Part shown: in pieces, positions 24,375-32,800 of the stretch | Numbering within the stretch: position 1 is the first letter of the stretch | Layout: each line of letters begins with the position of its first letter | Origin: Marinomonas ostreistagni | GTDB lineage: Bacteria > Pseudomonadota > Gammaproteobacteria > Pseudomonadales > Marinomonadaceae | Length of the DNA stretch: 64,000 nucleotides | Assembly: GCF_016461785.1 (NCBI RefSeq) | Contig: NZ_JAEMUH010000005.1 | Location: forward strand, 62,001 to 126,000 | Direction: 5' to 3' | Position numbers and translations under genes: made by a program | Notes under the pieces: model-generated | The model's input: only the letters and a program-made list of their open reading frames with translations | Database searches by the model: none | What the model was told of the DNA's origin: nothing

Positions 24375-25358
24375 ATGAAAGCAGCGTTGAAGTTATCTCT
24401 GTTGGCCGGTTTGATCTCTAGTTCGTCCGTGATGGCTGCTGACAAGGTAACCTTTCAGTTGGATTGGCTACCAGGTGGCGATAAGGCCCCAGTTTATGTG
24501 GGTATTCAAGAAGGCTTCTTTGCTGAAGTGGATTTGGAGGTGACGATTGCCAGTGGTCGTGGCTCGACCGATGCATTGACAAAAATGGCAACGGGGCAGT
24601 CGGATGTGGGCAGTTCTGATATTGGTGCACTGATGGCTGCGAAAGCGCAAGACGGTGTACCTGTGGTGGCGGTGTTTCCATATTTTACTCAAGCGCCTCA
24701 TGCTTTTTTTGCGTTGAAAAGTTCAGGCATTGATTCAATTGATGATTTAAAAGGCAAGAAAGTCGCGACGTCACCATTTACATCTTCCAATGCATTCTTG
24801 CCGTTAGTCTTGAAACAAAATGGCCTAAGCGATGATGAGATCAGCTTAGTGAAAACCGATCCGGGAGCCTTGGGTCCGATGATGATTACGGGTAATGCCG
24901 ATGCAATCATCGCATGGGTGACCAACACGGCATTGTTTAAAACCCAAGCAGCAGAAGCGGGTAAAGAAATCGTTGAGATGCCATGGTCTAGTGCGGGCTT
25001 GTCTTTGTATAGCTCTTCATTATTGGCTTCTGAACGTTTCTTATCTGAGCGACCAGAGGTTGCAGAGCGCTTTGTGAAAGCATTCGCGAAGTCACTAGAA
25101 TTCACCTATGCCCATCCCGAAAAAGCTGGGGAAGCGATTCACGCAATGGTGCCTGAAGTGGATGCCAATATTGCAGCAGCACAAATCAAGAGCATTACAA
25201 ACCTCGTTTATAACGATGTCACTAAAGCGGATGGTTTTGGTGTATTTACGCCAGAGCGTATTCAACAAACATGGGAGTACGTCGCTGCCGCTAATGAGTT
25301 AAGTGAAGACGCATTAGATCCACAAACAGCGGTGGATTTCACCTACTTGGCGGAGTGA
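24375..25358 (+). CDS. NMT1/SsuA-family ABC substrate-binding protein
   Basis: A 327-residue periplasmic protein. The signal peptide is MKAALKLSLLAGLISSSSVMA; the mature start KVTFQLDWLPGGDKAPVYVGIQEGFF and SDVGSSDIGALMAAKA are those of NMT1/THI5-like binders of pyrimidines, sulfonates and nitriles. An AGGAGAG site lies before the ATG at 24375; the open frame begins six bases earlier at a TTG. It is followed by its ATPase, permease and a deaminase, so a purine or pyrimidine ligand is inferred from context. The upstream palindromes tie it to the urate genes. Confidence 0.9.
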   Translation: MKAALKLSLLAGLISSSSVMAADKVTFQLDWLPGGDKAPVYVGIQEGFFAEVDLEVTIASGRGSTDALTKMATGQSDVGSSDIGALMAAKAQDGVPVVAVFPYFTQAPHAFFALKSSGIDSIDDLKGKKVATSPFTSSNAFLPLVLKQNGLSDDEISLVKTDPGALGPMMITGNADAIIAWVTNTALFKTQAAEAGKEIVEMPWSSAGLSLYSSSLLASERFLSERPEVAERFVKAFAKSLEFTYAHPEKAGEAIHAMVPEVDANIAAAQIKSITNLVYNDVTKADGFGVFTPERIQQTWEYVAAANELSEDALDPQTAVDFTYLAE

Positions 25359-25362
25359 TGTT

Positions 25363-26154
25363 TTGACAGAAGTAAGTAATAAAGCCGCTTATGTCAGCAT
25401 GCAAGGGGTGGGGCATCGCTATGATCCTAACCCTGATGCACCGATGGCTGTGCAAGATATTGATTTAGACATTCATCGCCACGAGTTTGTGGCGGTGGTG
25501 GGGCCTTCGGGCTGCGGTAAGTCAACTTTGCTACGTATGGTGTCTGGCTTATTGATCCCGTCTCATGGAGAGGTGTCGGTATTTAACCGACGAGTAACGG
25601 AGCCGCGTGACGATGTGGGTATTGTGTTTCAAAAGGCCAATTTACTGCCTTGGTTAACCGTGCGTAAAAACGTCTTGTTTCCGTTGAAGCATAAATACGG
25701 ACATTACACGCCAGAAGATGAAAAACGCACCGATGAGCTGCTTAAAATGGCAGGGCTCACCCAGTTTGCTGAAAAGATGCCAGATGAATTATCAGGCGGT
25801 ATGCAGCAGCGTGTTGGTATTGTGCGAGCGTTGTTGTTGAACCCCGATATTTTGCTGATGGATGAGCCATTTTCGGCGCTGGATGCACTGACTCGTGAGC
25901 AGATTGGCTTTGATCTACTGAAAATCTGGGAAGAGAACCCTAAAACCGTACTGTTTATTACTCACTCCATCAGTGAGGCCGTGTTGCTATCAGACCGTAT
26001 TTTGGTGATGAGTAAACGCCCTGGCACAGTGCTGGATTTGATTGAGGTGGATTTACCCCGCCCGCGCACCAGTAAAACCATTAATGAACCGCGTTTTGCT
26101 GAACTGACTGACTTAATTCGAGGGCATATTTATGAGCCAAACGTACCAGCCTAA
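25363..26154 (+). CDS. ABC transporter ATP-binding protein (SsuB/TauB type)
   Basis: A 263-residue ATPase with Walker A GPSGCGKST, Q-loop FQKANLLPW, signature LSGGMQQR and Walker B LLMDEPFSALD. It starts at TTG 25363 with GGAG 7 bp upstream; no ATG is available near the expected N-terminus. It lies 4 bp after the binding-protein stop and overlaps the permease gene by 23 bp. It powers the importer with the preceding and following genes. Confidence 0.93.
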   Translation: MTEVSNKAAYVSMQGVGHRYDPNPDAPMAVQDIDLDIHRHEFVAVVGPSGCGKSTLLRMVSGLLIPSHGEVSVFNRRVTEPRDDVGIVFQKANLLPWLTVRKNVLFPLKHKYGHYTPEDEKRTDELLKMAGLTQFAEKMPDELSGGMQQRVGIVRALLLNPDILLMDEPFSALDALTREQIGFDLLKIWEENPKTVLFITHSISEAVLLSDRILVMSKRPGTVLDLIEVDLPRPRTSKTINEPRFAELTDLIRGHIYEPNVPA

Positions 26155-26923
26155 GTCTTGGGTAGGGATGCTGGCGTATCGTTTTGCGCCAGCGTTGTTT
26201 TTTGTCGGGTTGATTGCGTTGTGGGAGCTGGTATGTCAGGTGGGCAAGGTGCCCAACTACATTCTGCCATCACCGTCAGCGATCATTAAAGCGTTCTTTG
26301 ATGTGGAGTTCTCCCGTTGGATGGGGCATTTGTGGGCAACGCTTCGAGTGGCTTTGATGGGCTTCGCTTTGTCGATACTGATCGCCTTGCCGTTATCGAT
26401 TGGCATGATTCGTTCTGAGTTAATGAACCGAACGCTGTACCCTGTCTTGATTGTGATTCAGTCAACACCTGTCGTTGCAGTCGCTCCTTTGATTATTGTG
26501 TTGCTTGGTACGGATGATCCCTCTCGTGTGTTGATTACCTGCCTGATTACTTTCTTTCCATTGGTGGTTTCCGCGACCACTGGCATGCTAGAAACGCCAC
26601 CAGAAATGATCGAGTTGAGCCAGTCACTTCGCGCGCCGCGCTATCGTGAAACGTGGCAGATCCGAATTCCTTATGCCATTCCGCATATCTTCAGTGGTCT
26701 TCGAGTATCGATTACGTTGGCGATCATTGGCGCAGTCGTGGCGGAATTTGTCGCAGCAGAAGAAGGCCTGGGGTACTTCATTCAGTTCTCAACGTCGTTC
26801 TTTAAAATCCCACAGGCATTTGCAGGCTTGATCTTCTTAGCAGTGATTAGCTTGTTGCTGTTCAAATCTGTGCAGTGGATTCAAGCGTGGTTGTTCCCTT
26901 GGAGTTTGCCGAAGAAGAAATAA
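26132..26923 (+). CDS. ABC transporter permease (SsuC/TauC type)
   Basis: A 263-residue inner-membrane permease with about six TM segments. The coupling-helix (EAA) region is SQSLRAPRYRETWQIRIPYAIPHIFSGLRVSI. It overlaps the ATPase gene by 23 bp and is followed closely by the deaminase gene. This is the only permease, so the importer is probably a homodimer of it. Confidence 0.92.
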   Translation: MSQTYQPKSWVGMLAYRFAPALFFVGLIALWELVCQVGKVPNYILPSPSAIIKAFFDVEFSRWMGHLWATLRVALMGFALSILIALPLSIGMIRSELMNRTLYPVLIVIQSTPVVAVAPLIIVLLGTDDPSRVLITCLITFFPLVVSATTGMLETPPEMIELSQSLRAPRYRETWQIRIPYAIPHIFSGLRVSITLAIIGAVVAEFVAAEEGLGYFIQFSTSFFKIPQAFAGLIFLAVISLLLFKSVQWIQAWLFPWSLPKKK

Positions 26924-26946
26924 CATTGATTAAAGATGAGAGCCTT

Positions 26947-27426
26947 ATGAGCAAGTTAACACCAAAGGATGAAGCCTTGTTACGTCAAAGCTTTGCTTTA
27001 GCGGACGATGCTAAGAAACAAGGGGTTCATCCCTTTGCGGCGATTTTAGTGGATGAAAACGGTGAAGTGTTGATGTCTCAGGTCAATGGCTATTTGCCCG
27101 ACTTGGACATGACAGGTCATGCAGAGCGCAAGCTAATGACCCGTGCCAGCAAAACCTATCGCCCCGATTTCTTGGCGCGTTGCACCATGTACGTGTCGGC
27201 TGAGCCTTGCGCGATGTGTGCTGGGGCGGCCTATTGGGCTGGGCTTGGACGAGTGGTATATGGCTTAAGTGAAGCACGCTTAAAAACGATTACTGGAAAC
27301 CATCCGGAAAACCCCACCTTAGACTTGCCTTGTCGAGCAGTATTCGATGCAGGACAACGTAATGTAGAAGTCGTTGGCCCTTGTTTAGAGGACGAGGCGG
27401 CTGCACTTCAAGAGGGCGTTTGGTAG
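26947..27426 (+). CDS. Cytidine-deaminase-fold nucleobase deaminase (guanine deaminase-like)
   Basis: A 159-residue zinc deaminase. The ligands are in HAE (58-60) and PCAMC (Cys88 and Cys91). The open frame extends upstream into the permease gene, but the ATG at 26947, 23 bp after the permease stop, gives the usual N-terminus. Family members deaminate guanine, adenine-type or related bases; in this cluster guanine to xanthine is the natural guess. It links the imported base to the urate pathway. Confidence 0.87.
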   Translation: MSKLTPKDEALLRQSFALADDAKKQGVHPFAAILVDENGEVLMSQVNGYLPDLDMTGHAERKLMTRASKTYRPDFLARCTMYVSAEPCAMCAGAAYWAGLGRVVYGLSEARLKTITGNHPENPTLDLPCRAVFDAGQRNVEVVGPCLEDEAAALQEGVW

Positions 27427-27510
27427 CCCTTTAAATCATTAAACTGAACGGAGTAGAAGCAGGCAAGCCAGTGGCTGGGTCATTGCTCCAGAACTTTTAG
27501 GAGATGTACT

Positions 27511-28500
27511 ATGACTCAATCCTATGCTCTGGAAGAACTACAACGTGAAACGACCTTTGGTGGAACTGGCTCGGAATCGGAACGTGACGTGCCAGTGATT
27601 GACCTGAGTAATTTCGAAGAACGTCGTGAGCAAATCGCCGATGAACTGTGGCATGCAGCCACGGAGATTGGTTTCTTCCAACTCAAAAACCATGGTATTG
27701 CTCGCTCCGAGATCGATGCGGCATTTAGGGAGTCCGATCGATTCTTTAAGCTTTCTGATGACGTAAAAGCACAATGGCCTCGACCAAGAGGTGTTAATGC
27801 AGGTTACGAAACTCGCAGCCAAATTCGCCCCTCAACGGGCACTGCTGACGAAAAAGAGTCCTATCAAATCACTCAGTACCATATGGATGGCTTGTGGCCA
27901 ACGGAGGATGAGCTGCCTAACTTCCAAGGCAATATCCTTTCGTTTGAACAGCAGTGCTGGAAAGTGGGCATGAAAGTCCTATCGTGCTTTGCGGATAAGC
28001 TTGGTTTTGAACGAGATTTCTTCACCAAAGCACATGATCCACAACAAAGCGATTACCAAAGCACTCTGCGTTTATTGCACTACTACCCAACCCAAGGTGT
28101 AACTGAGCAAGGTAATATCTGGCGTGCGGGTGCCCACACGGATTTTGACTGCTTAACCTTGTTGTTCCAACACGAAGGTCATGGTGGCCTACAAGTCTGT
28201 CCTGGTAAAGAAGCAGACACTAAACAGTGGACCAGCGTGCCACCGATTGCTGACGTGATCACCTGTAATATCGGCGATATGCTGATGCGTTGGAGTGATG
28301 ACCAATTAAAATCCAACCTGCACCGTGTGCGTTTACCCCGCGTGGACGAATATTGCGGTAGTCGTTACTCCGTTGCCTTCTTCTGCCAAGCCAATAAGAC
28401 GCAGATAATTCAAGGGCCTAACAAACGCTACCAAGCGATCACAGCTCAGGATTTCTTGAATCAACGTATTCAAGCGAACTTTGCTAAAGCAGACCTTTAA
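27511..28500 (+). CDS. Isopenicillin-N-synthase-family Fe(II) oxygenase
   Basis: A 329-residue non-haem iron oxygenase. It has the DIOX_N start VPVIDLSNFEERREQIADELWHAATEIGFFQLKNHGI. Iron ligands are H209 and D211 (AHTDFDCLTLL) and H271 (SNLHRV); the 2-oxoglutarate-binding R-x-S is R285 and S287 (RYSVAFF). An AGGAG site precedes the ATG. It ends the unit with the importer and deaminase. No xanthine dehydrogenase is visible in the window, so oxidation of a purine is a reasonable hypothesis, but the substrate is not shown by sequence. Confidence 0.88.
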   Translation: MTQSYALEELQRETTFGGTGSESERDVPVIDLSNFEERREQIADELWHAATEIGFFQLKNHGIARSEIDAAFRESDRFFKLSDDVKAQWPRPRGVNAGYETRSQIRPSTGTADEKESYQITQYHMDGLWPTEDELPNFQGNILSFEQQCWKVGMKVLSCFADKLGFERDFFTKAHDPQQSDYQSTLRLLHYYPTQGVTEQGNIWRAGAHTDFDCLTLLFQHEGHGGLQVCPGKEADTKQWTSVPPIADVITCNIGDMLMRWSDDQLKSNLHRVRLPRVDEYCGSRYSVAFFCQANKTQIIQGPNKRYQAITAQDFLNQRIQANFAKADL

Positions 28501-28602
28501 GGTCTGCTTTAGCTGGTTAAAAATAAAACTAGCTTATAGTCCTGATATAGAAATTGTATATAATGCTCCTCGTCTATAGTTTGATAGGTAGTTCGAGGGA
28601 AA

Positions 28603-30210
28603 ATGGAGTTTCTAGAAAGGAAGCAAAACCTGCTTGTAGTGTTATGTCTGGTTATTCTTTTAGGACTAGGTCTTAGAATCTATTCTGGCCTTCAAAAGTC
28701 ATACTTCTTTCATGATGGGATTTTTACACTTGAGCTAATCAACGGCCCCGAGTGGGCGAAAGAGAGAACAAACGAAAATAATTATAATAGAGTTATTTCT
28801 GGGCGTGTCTTTCTTGATGATATGACCATGTCTGAAGAGGAAAAATTCGATTATTCCTTTAATAAAGTGCTGAAGTATGCGGATGTTCATCCGCCTTTTT
28901 ATTATTGGGTTTTGCATCCGTTTCAGGCCTTGATTGCAGATGGTGAGGTTTCTTGGTGGCCTGGGCTAATCCTAAACTTTCTTTGTTATATTGCTTCATC
29001 TATTTTAATTTTTAAAATAGTAAGGTTTTTTGTAAGAGAGAAGTTTTTTTCGCTATTTCCTGTTGCATTTTTTTCTTGCTCACCTGCAATGATATCTTCG
29101 GATATGCTTTTGAGAATGTATTCTTTGTTTGGGATGTTATCGCTTGCTTTTATATATGTTTCATTTCTATTTTTTATAGGAAGACGAAGTAGGGTATTGA
29201 TTGTCTCAATTTTTTTAAGCTGTACCCTAGGTGCTCTTACTCATCATTATTTTATTGTTTTAGCGTTTTTTGTGTTTCTGTTGTTGGCGATAGGTTATAT
29301 TGCTAATAAGAGGTACTCTGATCTGGTTGACTATATAAAAATATTATCAGTAAGTGCGCTATGCTATTTGATAACCTGGCATGTTGTTTTTGAGCAAGTT
29401 TTTTCCTCCAAACTTTCAAACACTATCTTCGAGTCTTTTGGAAAGAAAAGTAACTTTATCGAAATGTTAGCAATGACAAATAATTATCTCTTCTCAGGGT
29501 TGTTGCTACAGTTTTTATGTTTTTTTGTTTTAGCTTATCTTTGGGCAAAAAAAGATGGATCGAAACTATATTTCTACGGTTATAGAGGATATCTTTTTGC
29601 ATCACTTTTTATATCCGCTATTAGTTTTTATACGATTGTTTTTCTAACACAGCCATTTTCTATTCTGAATGGATCGTATAGGTATTTTTATGTGCCAAGT
29701 GTCTTGATGATATGCTTTTTAGGCGTTTTTTTATCTAAGATTCTAGTGGGTATACAGACAAGTTATATTAAAAAAATATCTATATCATTATTGGTTTTTA
29801 TTTTTTTTGCTGTGAACTTTGATATTGGCAATGTTAGCTATCTTTATAGGGATAATGCGAAAGAAGGTGATCTTCTTTATGATTTTAAAAATGATGATTA
29901 TCCGGTGATTATCAAGTTAAGAGATGAGTGGAAAAGTACAATATTTGATGAGAGTCAGAAGGATTGGATTATTGTAAATTTAATGCCTTATTTACACAAT
30001 AAGAGTAAGGTTTATATAATTAACGACAAAGACTTGAATGAAAATAAATTTTCTAAAATACTATCGGAGCTAGATATTTTAGAAAATGATGATTTTTATG
30101 TGATAACGTCAAATCAACCTAAATTTCTAAGTATTTTAGAAGATGTTATTGGAAAGGCATCCTCTGAAAAAGTGATTAGGTACAATAAAGTTCTAAAATA
30201 TAAATTATGA
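28603..30210 (+). CDS. AT-rich GT-C/ArnT-like membrane glycosyltransferase
   Basis: A 535-residue protein with roughly ten TM segments and a soluble C-terminal tail of about 130 residues. The loop after TM1 contains YADVHPPFYYWVLHPF, the Asp-x-HPP motif of GT39/ArnT-type lipid-linked sugar transferases. The gene is very AT-rich compared with the flanking purine genes, like the gene at 22077-23249, so both look imported. An AGGG site lies just before the ATG. It may glycosylate a surface polymer; the nearby GT9 gene at 30853 fits that theme. Confidence 0.8.
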   Translation: MEFLERKQNLLVVLCLVILLGLGLRIYSGLQKSYFFHDGIFTLELINGPEWAKERTNENNYNRVISGRVFLDDMTMSEEEKFDYSFNKVLKYADVHPPFYYWVLHPFQALIADGEVSWWPGLILNFLCYIASSILIFKIVRFFVREKFFSLFPVAFFSCSPAMISSDMLLRMYSLFGMLSLAFIYVSFLFFIGRRSRVLIVSIFLSCTLGALTHHYFIVLAFFVFLLLAIGYIANKRYSDLVDYIKILSVSALCYLITWHVVFEQVFSSKLSNTIFESFGKKSNFIEMLAMTNNYLFSGLLLQFLCFFVLAYLWAKKDGSKLYFYGYRGYLFASLFISAISFYTIVFLTQPFSILNGSYRYFYVPSVLMICFLGVFLSKILVGIQTSYIKKISISLLVFIFFAVNFDIGNVSYLYRDNAKEGDLLYDFKNDDYPVIIKLRDEWKSTIFDESQKDWIIVNLMPYLHNKSKVYIINDKDLNENKFSKILSELDILENDDFYVITSNQPKFLSILEDVIGKASSEKVIRYNKVLKYKL

Positions 30211-30552
30211 TTTATTAGGGAAGTTATAGATTGACAAGTGAGAGGATTATTCTGAATAAGAATATGTATGATTACTGATGTCATGCCTCTAAAAGATGAA
30301 TAGTGAGAAGCTTTATAAGTGCTGTGTGCTGTAGATGTTGCTTAAGGTGTGCTTGCAAAGCAACGTCTAGATGCAGAGGTATGTACGGAAGTAACATGTT
30401 TTGATCCAGACTATGCTCTTTTAAGAAAGGAATGATATTCAATCAATGTTTTGACCTCAGGGATTGAAGAGTAAAAAATCACAAGGAATAATTGGTTAAT
30501 TAGCACTAATTAGCTAAATTATATCGATCTATATCCCATGTTAGGCGATCAT
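30211..30552. other. Gene-free AT-rich stretch
   Basis: These 342 bases between the glycosyltransferase and the pilin gene hold no open frame or hairpin that I can support. The last 70 bases before the pilin gene are very AT-rich (TTAATTAGCACTAATTAGC) and may contain its promoter. Confidence 0.5.
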
Positions 30553-30768
30553 ATGTTTACCTATATGCTTAAAAAATTAGTTAAATGTGCTTTCGATTTT
30601 TTAAAGTGTCGCAAAGGCGTTACCGCAATTGAATACGCGGTCATTGCTGTTGCATTAATCACAATCATTGCTGTTGTGTTTAATCCATCTAGCGGCCCTT
30701 TATATGATGCAGTAGTACAAGCAAAAGATTCAATGGTCGCGGTACTTGCAGACAGCAGTGGCTCATAA
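30553..30768 (+). CDS. Flp-family type IVb prepilin
   Basis: A 71-residue protein. A basic leader (LKKLVKCAFDFLKCRKG) is followed by VTAIEYAVIAVALITIIAVVF, the Flp/TadE prepilin signature with cleavage after Gly and Glu5-Tyr6 of the mature pilin. The ATG at 30553 has AGGCGA 7 bp upstream; an ATG at 30538 is possible. No tad assembly or prepilin peptidase genes are in the window, so it is either an orphan or served by a locus elsewhere. Confidence 0.87.
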   Translation: MFTYMLKKLVKCAFDFLKCRKGVTAIEYAVIAVALITIIAVVFNPSSGPLYDAVVQAKDSMVAVLADSSGS

Positions 30769-30852
30769 AGTATCAGAGTCAGTTTTAGGTTTAGCCAATG
30801 CTGGTTCTCAAGTACAATTCCACATAATTTAATGTAATTGGACTGTATCCTC

Positions 30853-31893
30853 ATGACTCGATTGTCACAGGACCGACTCAAACATCTTTGGTTTGAAAGA
30901 GGTGCATACGCGAATAACAAGGCCCGTCAATTTTTACAAGGAAACTTTGACCCTCAAGCGATTAGAAAAATCACTGTGATTCGACATGCCGCGCTCGGTG
31001 ACCAAGTGATTGTGCGCCCGTTCTTAGTCGAAGTACGTAAATTCTTCCCAAATGCTGAAATTACGCTAGCAGCTGTTTCCAATTATCAATACGGCATGCC
31101 AACGGATCTTGTGGATCATGTGAGCATTATGCCAGGTTCAGACCAGCGTAAAACGACAGGTATTAAAGAAAAGCTTGCCTGTATTAAAGCGCTAGGTGAA
31201 CAAGATATTATGTTTGACTTGGCAAGTACCAACCGATCTCATTGGATGATGGCATTCGGTAAAGCCAAGCTGAAAATTGGCTTTCCGTACAATAATCTAG
31301 TACGTAAATTATTGTGTGACGTTGCCATATTCCGGTCCGATTTACAGCCGGAAGTGGAAGTCATGCTAGACATGTTGCGAATCCTAGGCCATACGCCCCC
31401 AATGCGCTTGGATTTTGCTTACCCTGATCATCAGTTGGTATGTGACAAAGAGCAGCCATTTATCCTGTATTTCAATGGTGCCTCTGTGAAAGACAAGATC
31501 TTATCAAAAGATCAGATGCGCGATGTTATCGCGAGAAGTATGGCTGCATTACCCGACTTTCAGCATGTCTATTTGGAAGGTAAAAACGACTTTGAGAAAG
31601 GCGAGTTCTTAGAGGACTTAACTGCTCAGAATAACTTCTCAATCCAGGAGTGCTTGCCTCTGGATGAGCTGGTACAGAAAGTAGCGCAATCTTCTTTGTT
31701 GGTTGCGCCGGATACTGGCGTTCGTAATATTGCCATTTCGACGCATACTCCAACAGTTGGCATTTTTTACTTCACTGTCCCTTATCGATACACGCCACTC
31801 TACGAGCCTCATCACATCGTGATGCGCTCGGACGCGAGTATCCCATCTAGTGATGAGATTGTATCAGCCATTTCTTCGGCGTTGGAGCTCTAG
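30853..31893 (+). CDS. Glycosyltransferase family 9 (heptosyltransferase-like)
   Basis: A 346-residue protein. IRKITVIRHAALGDQVIVRPFLVEVRKFFPNAEITLAA is the GT9 N-terminus, and LLVAPDTGVRNIAISTHTPTVGIF is the donor site near the C-terminus. GT9 enzymes add heptose or related sugars to the lipopolysaccharide core at the inner membrane. The ATG at 30853 is preferred over the TTG that opens the frame at 30838. The codon use is normal for the genome, unlike the AT-rich gene upstream. It ends 7 bp from the convergent RpiR gene. Confidence 0.87.
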   Translation: MTRLSQDRLKHLWFERGAYANNKARQFLQGNFDPQAIRKITVIRHAALGDQVIVRPFLVEVRKFFPNAEITLAAVSNYQYGMPTDLVDHVSIMPGSDQRKTTGIKEKLACIKALGEQDIMFDLASTNRSHWMMAFGKAKLKIGFPYNNLVRKLLCDVAIFRSDLQPEVEVMLDMLRILGHTPPMRLDFAYPDHQLVCDKEQPFILYFNGASVKDKILSKDQMRDVIARSMAALPDFQHVYLEGKNDFEKGEFLEDLTAQNNFSIQECLPLDELVQKVAQSSLLVAPDTGVRNIAISTHTPTVGIFYFTVPYRYTPLYEPHHIVMRSDASIPSSDEIVSAISSALEL

Positions 31894-31900
31894 CATTCTG

Positions 31901-32713
31901 CTATAGCTCCATCTCATCTAAGTCATCGTATAGATTCGAGATAGACTGGGTGCGGTATTGCGCGTTTTCACCAATGTAGCTGTAGACGCGATTACACAGC
32001 ATCGAAACGAGGCTCATAGGGGCTGCGTAACTATAAAATGGGTTGTCGTTTCCTAAGTGACAAACTAAGACTTTGCTGACTTGTTGGTTGTAGACCTGTC
32101 CAGTCGGGTCGGTCACGAGTATGGTGTTGCGGCCTTCTAGCGCTTCAACAATTTTCTTAAATATGCGTGTCCTACGACGGAAGCCAAACAGTACGATGAC
32201 TTCGTCATCCAAGATATCGTGTAGGTCCTCTCCTAACGTCTGACCAGGTTGTGGTAACAGTCGGACCGATGTACGAATCTGTTGTAGCTGCTGGCGAAAG
32301 TGCAACGCAACAGGGTATGAATTACGAAAGCCAATTAACGTGACGCGGCTTGCGTTGGCGAGTTGGGCGCTGATCTCATCAAGTAATTCTGTGCGTAGCC
32401 CTTCAAATGTTAAGGATAAATTCTTTAGCTCTTCTGCGGTTTGATCGATGGATTGGCCTTGGGTTAACACTGGAACGCCCTGTTGGCGCAGTTGTAACTG
32501 GGCCTGCTTGGCATCTTGTTGTGACTCGAACCCAAGTTGGCGGAAAAAACGGCTCACGGTCGCTTTGGAGGTCTGTGTGTGTTCGGCTATTTCCGCAGAC
32601 GTTTGACTAACAATTGCCAATGGGTGTTGCTGTAAATAGTTGGCAATGGTTCGCGCCGAGGGCGACAGAGTTGGGTAATTTTGCTCAATAAGCGAGAGAA
32701 CATCCTGCTTCAC
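31901..32713 (-). CDS. MurR/RpiR-family transcriptional regulator
   Basis: A 270-residue regulator. The HTH_6 domain (LSPSARTIANYLQQHPLAIVSQTSAEIAEHTQTSKATVSRFFRQLGF) is followed by a SIS domain from about residue 110 (ASRVTLIGFRNSYPVALHFRQQL). It starts at GTG 32713 with AAGG upstream. SIS domains bind phosphosugars, but RpiR members also regulate purine or amino-acid use in related bacteria. RpiR factors often bind palindromes of GAAA/TTTC type, so this is the best local candidate to read the GAAAC-N4-GTTTC sites. That link is inference. Confidence 0.9.
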   Translation of the reverse strand: MKQDVLSLIEQNYPTLSPSARTIANYLQQHPLAIVSQTSAEIAEHTQTSKATVSRFFRQLGFESQQDAKQAQLQLRQQGVPVLTQGQSIDQTAEELKNLSLTFEGLRTELLDEISAQLANASRVTLIGFRNSYPVALHFRQQLQQIRTSVRLLPQPGQTLGEDLHDILDDEVIVLFGFRRRTRIFKKIVEALEGRNTILVTDPTGQVYNQQVSKVLVCHLGNDNPFYSYAAPMSLVSMLCNRVYSYIGENAQYRTQSISNLYDDLDEMEL

Positions 32714-32800
32714 GGTGATGTGCTGCCTTCAATAAAAACGAATGGGTATACGTTAATCGAAAGCAGCAGTCGTGCCAACTACGTCATCATGATTTCACGC

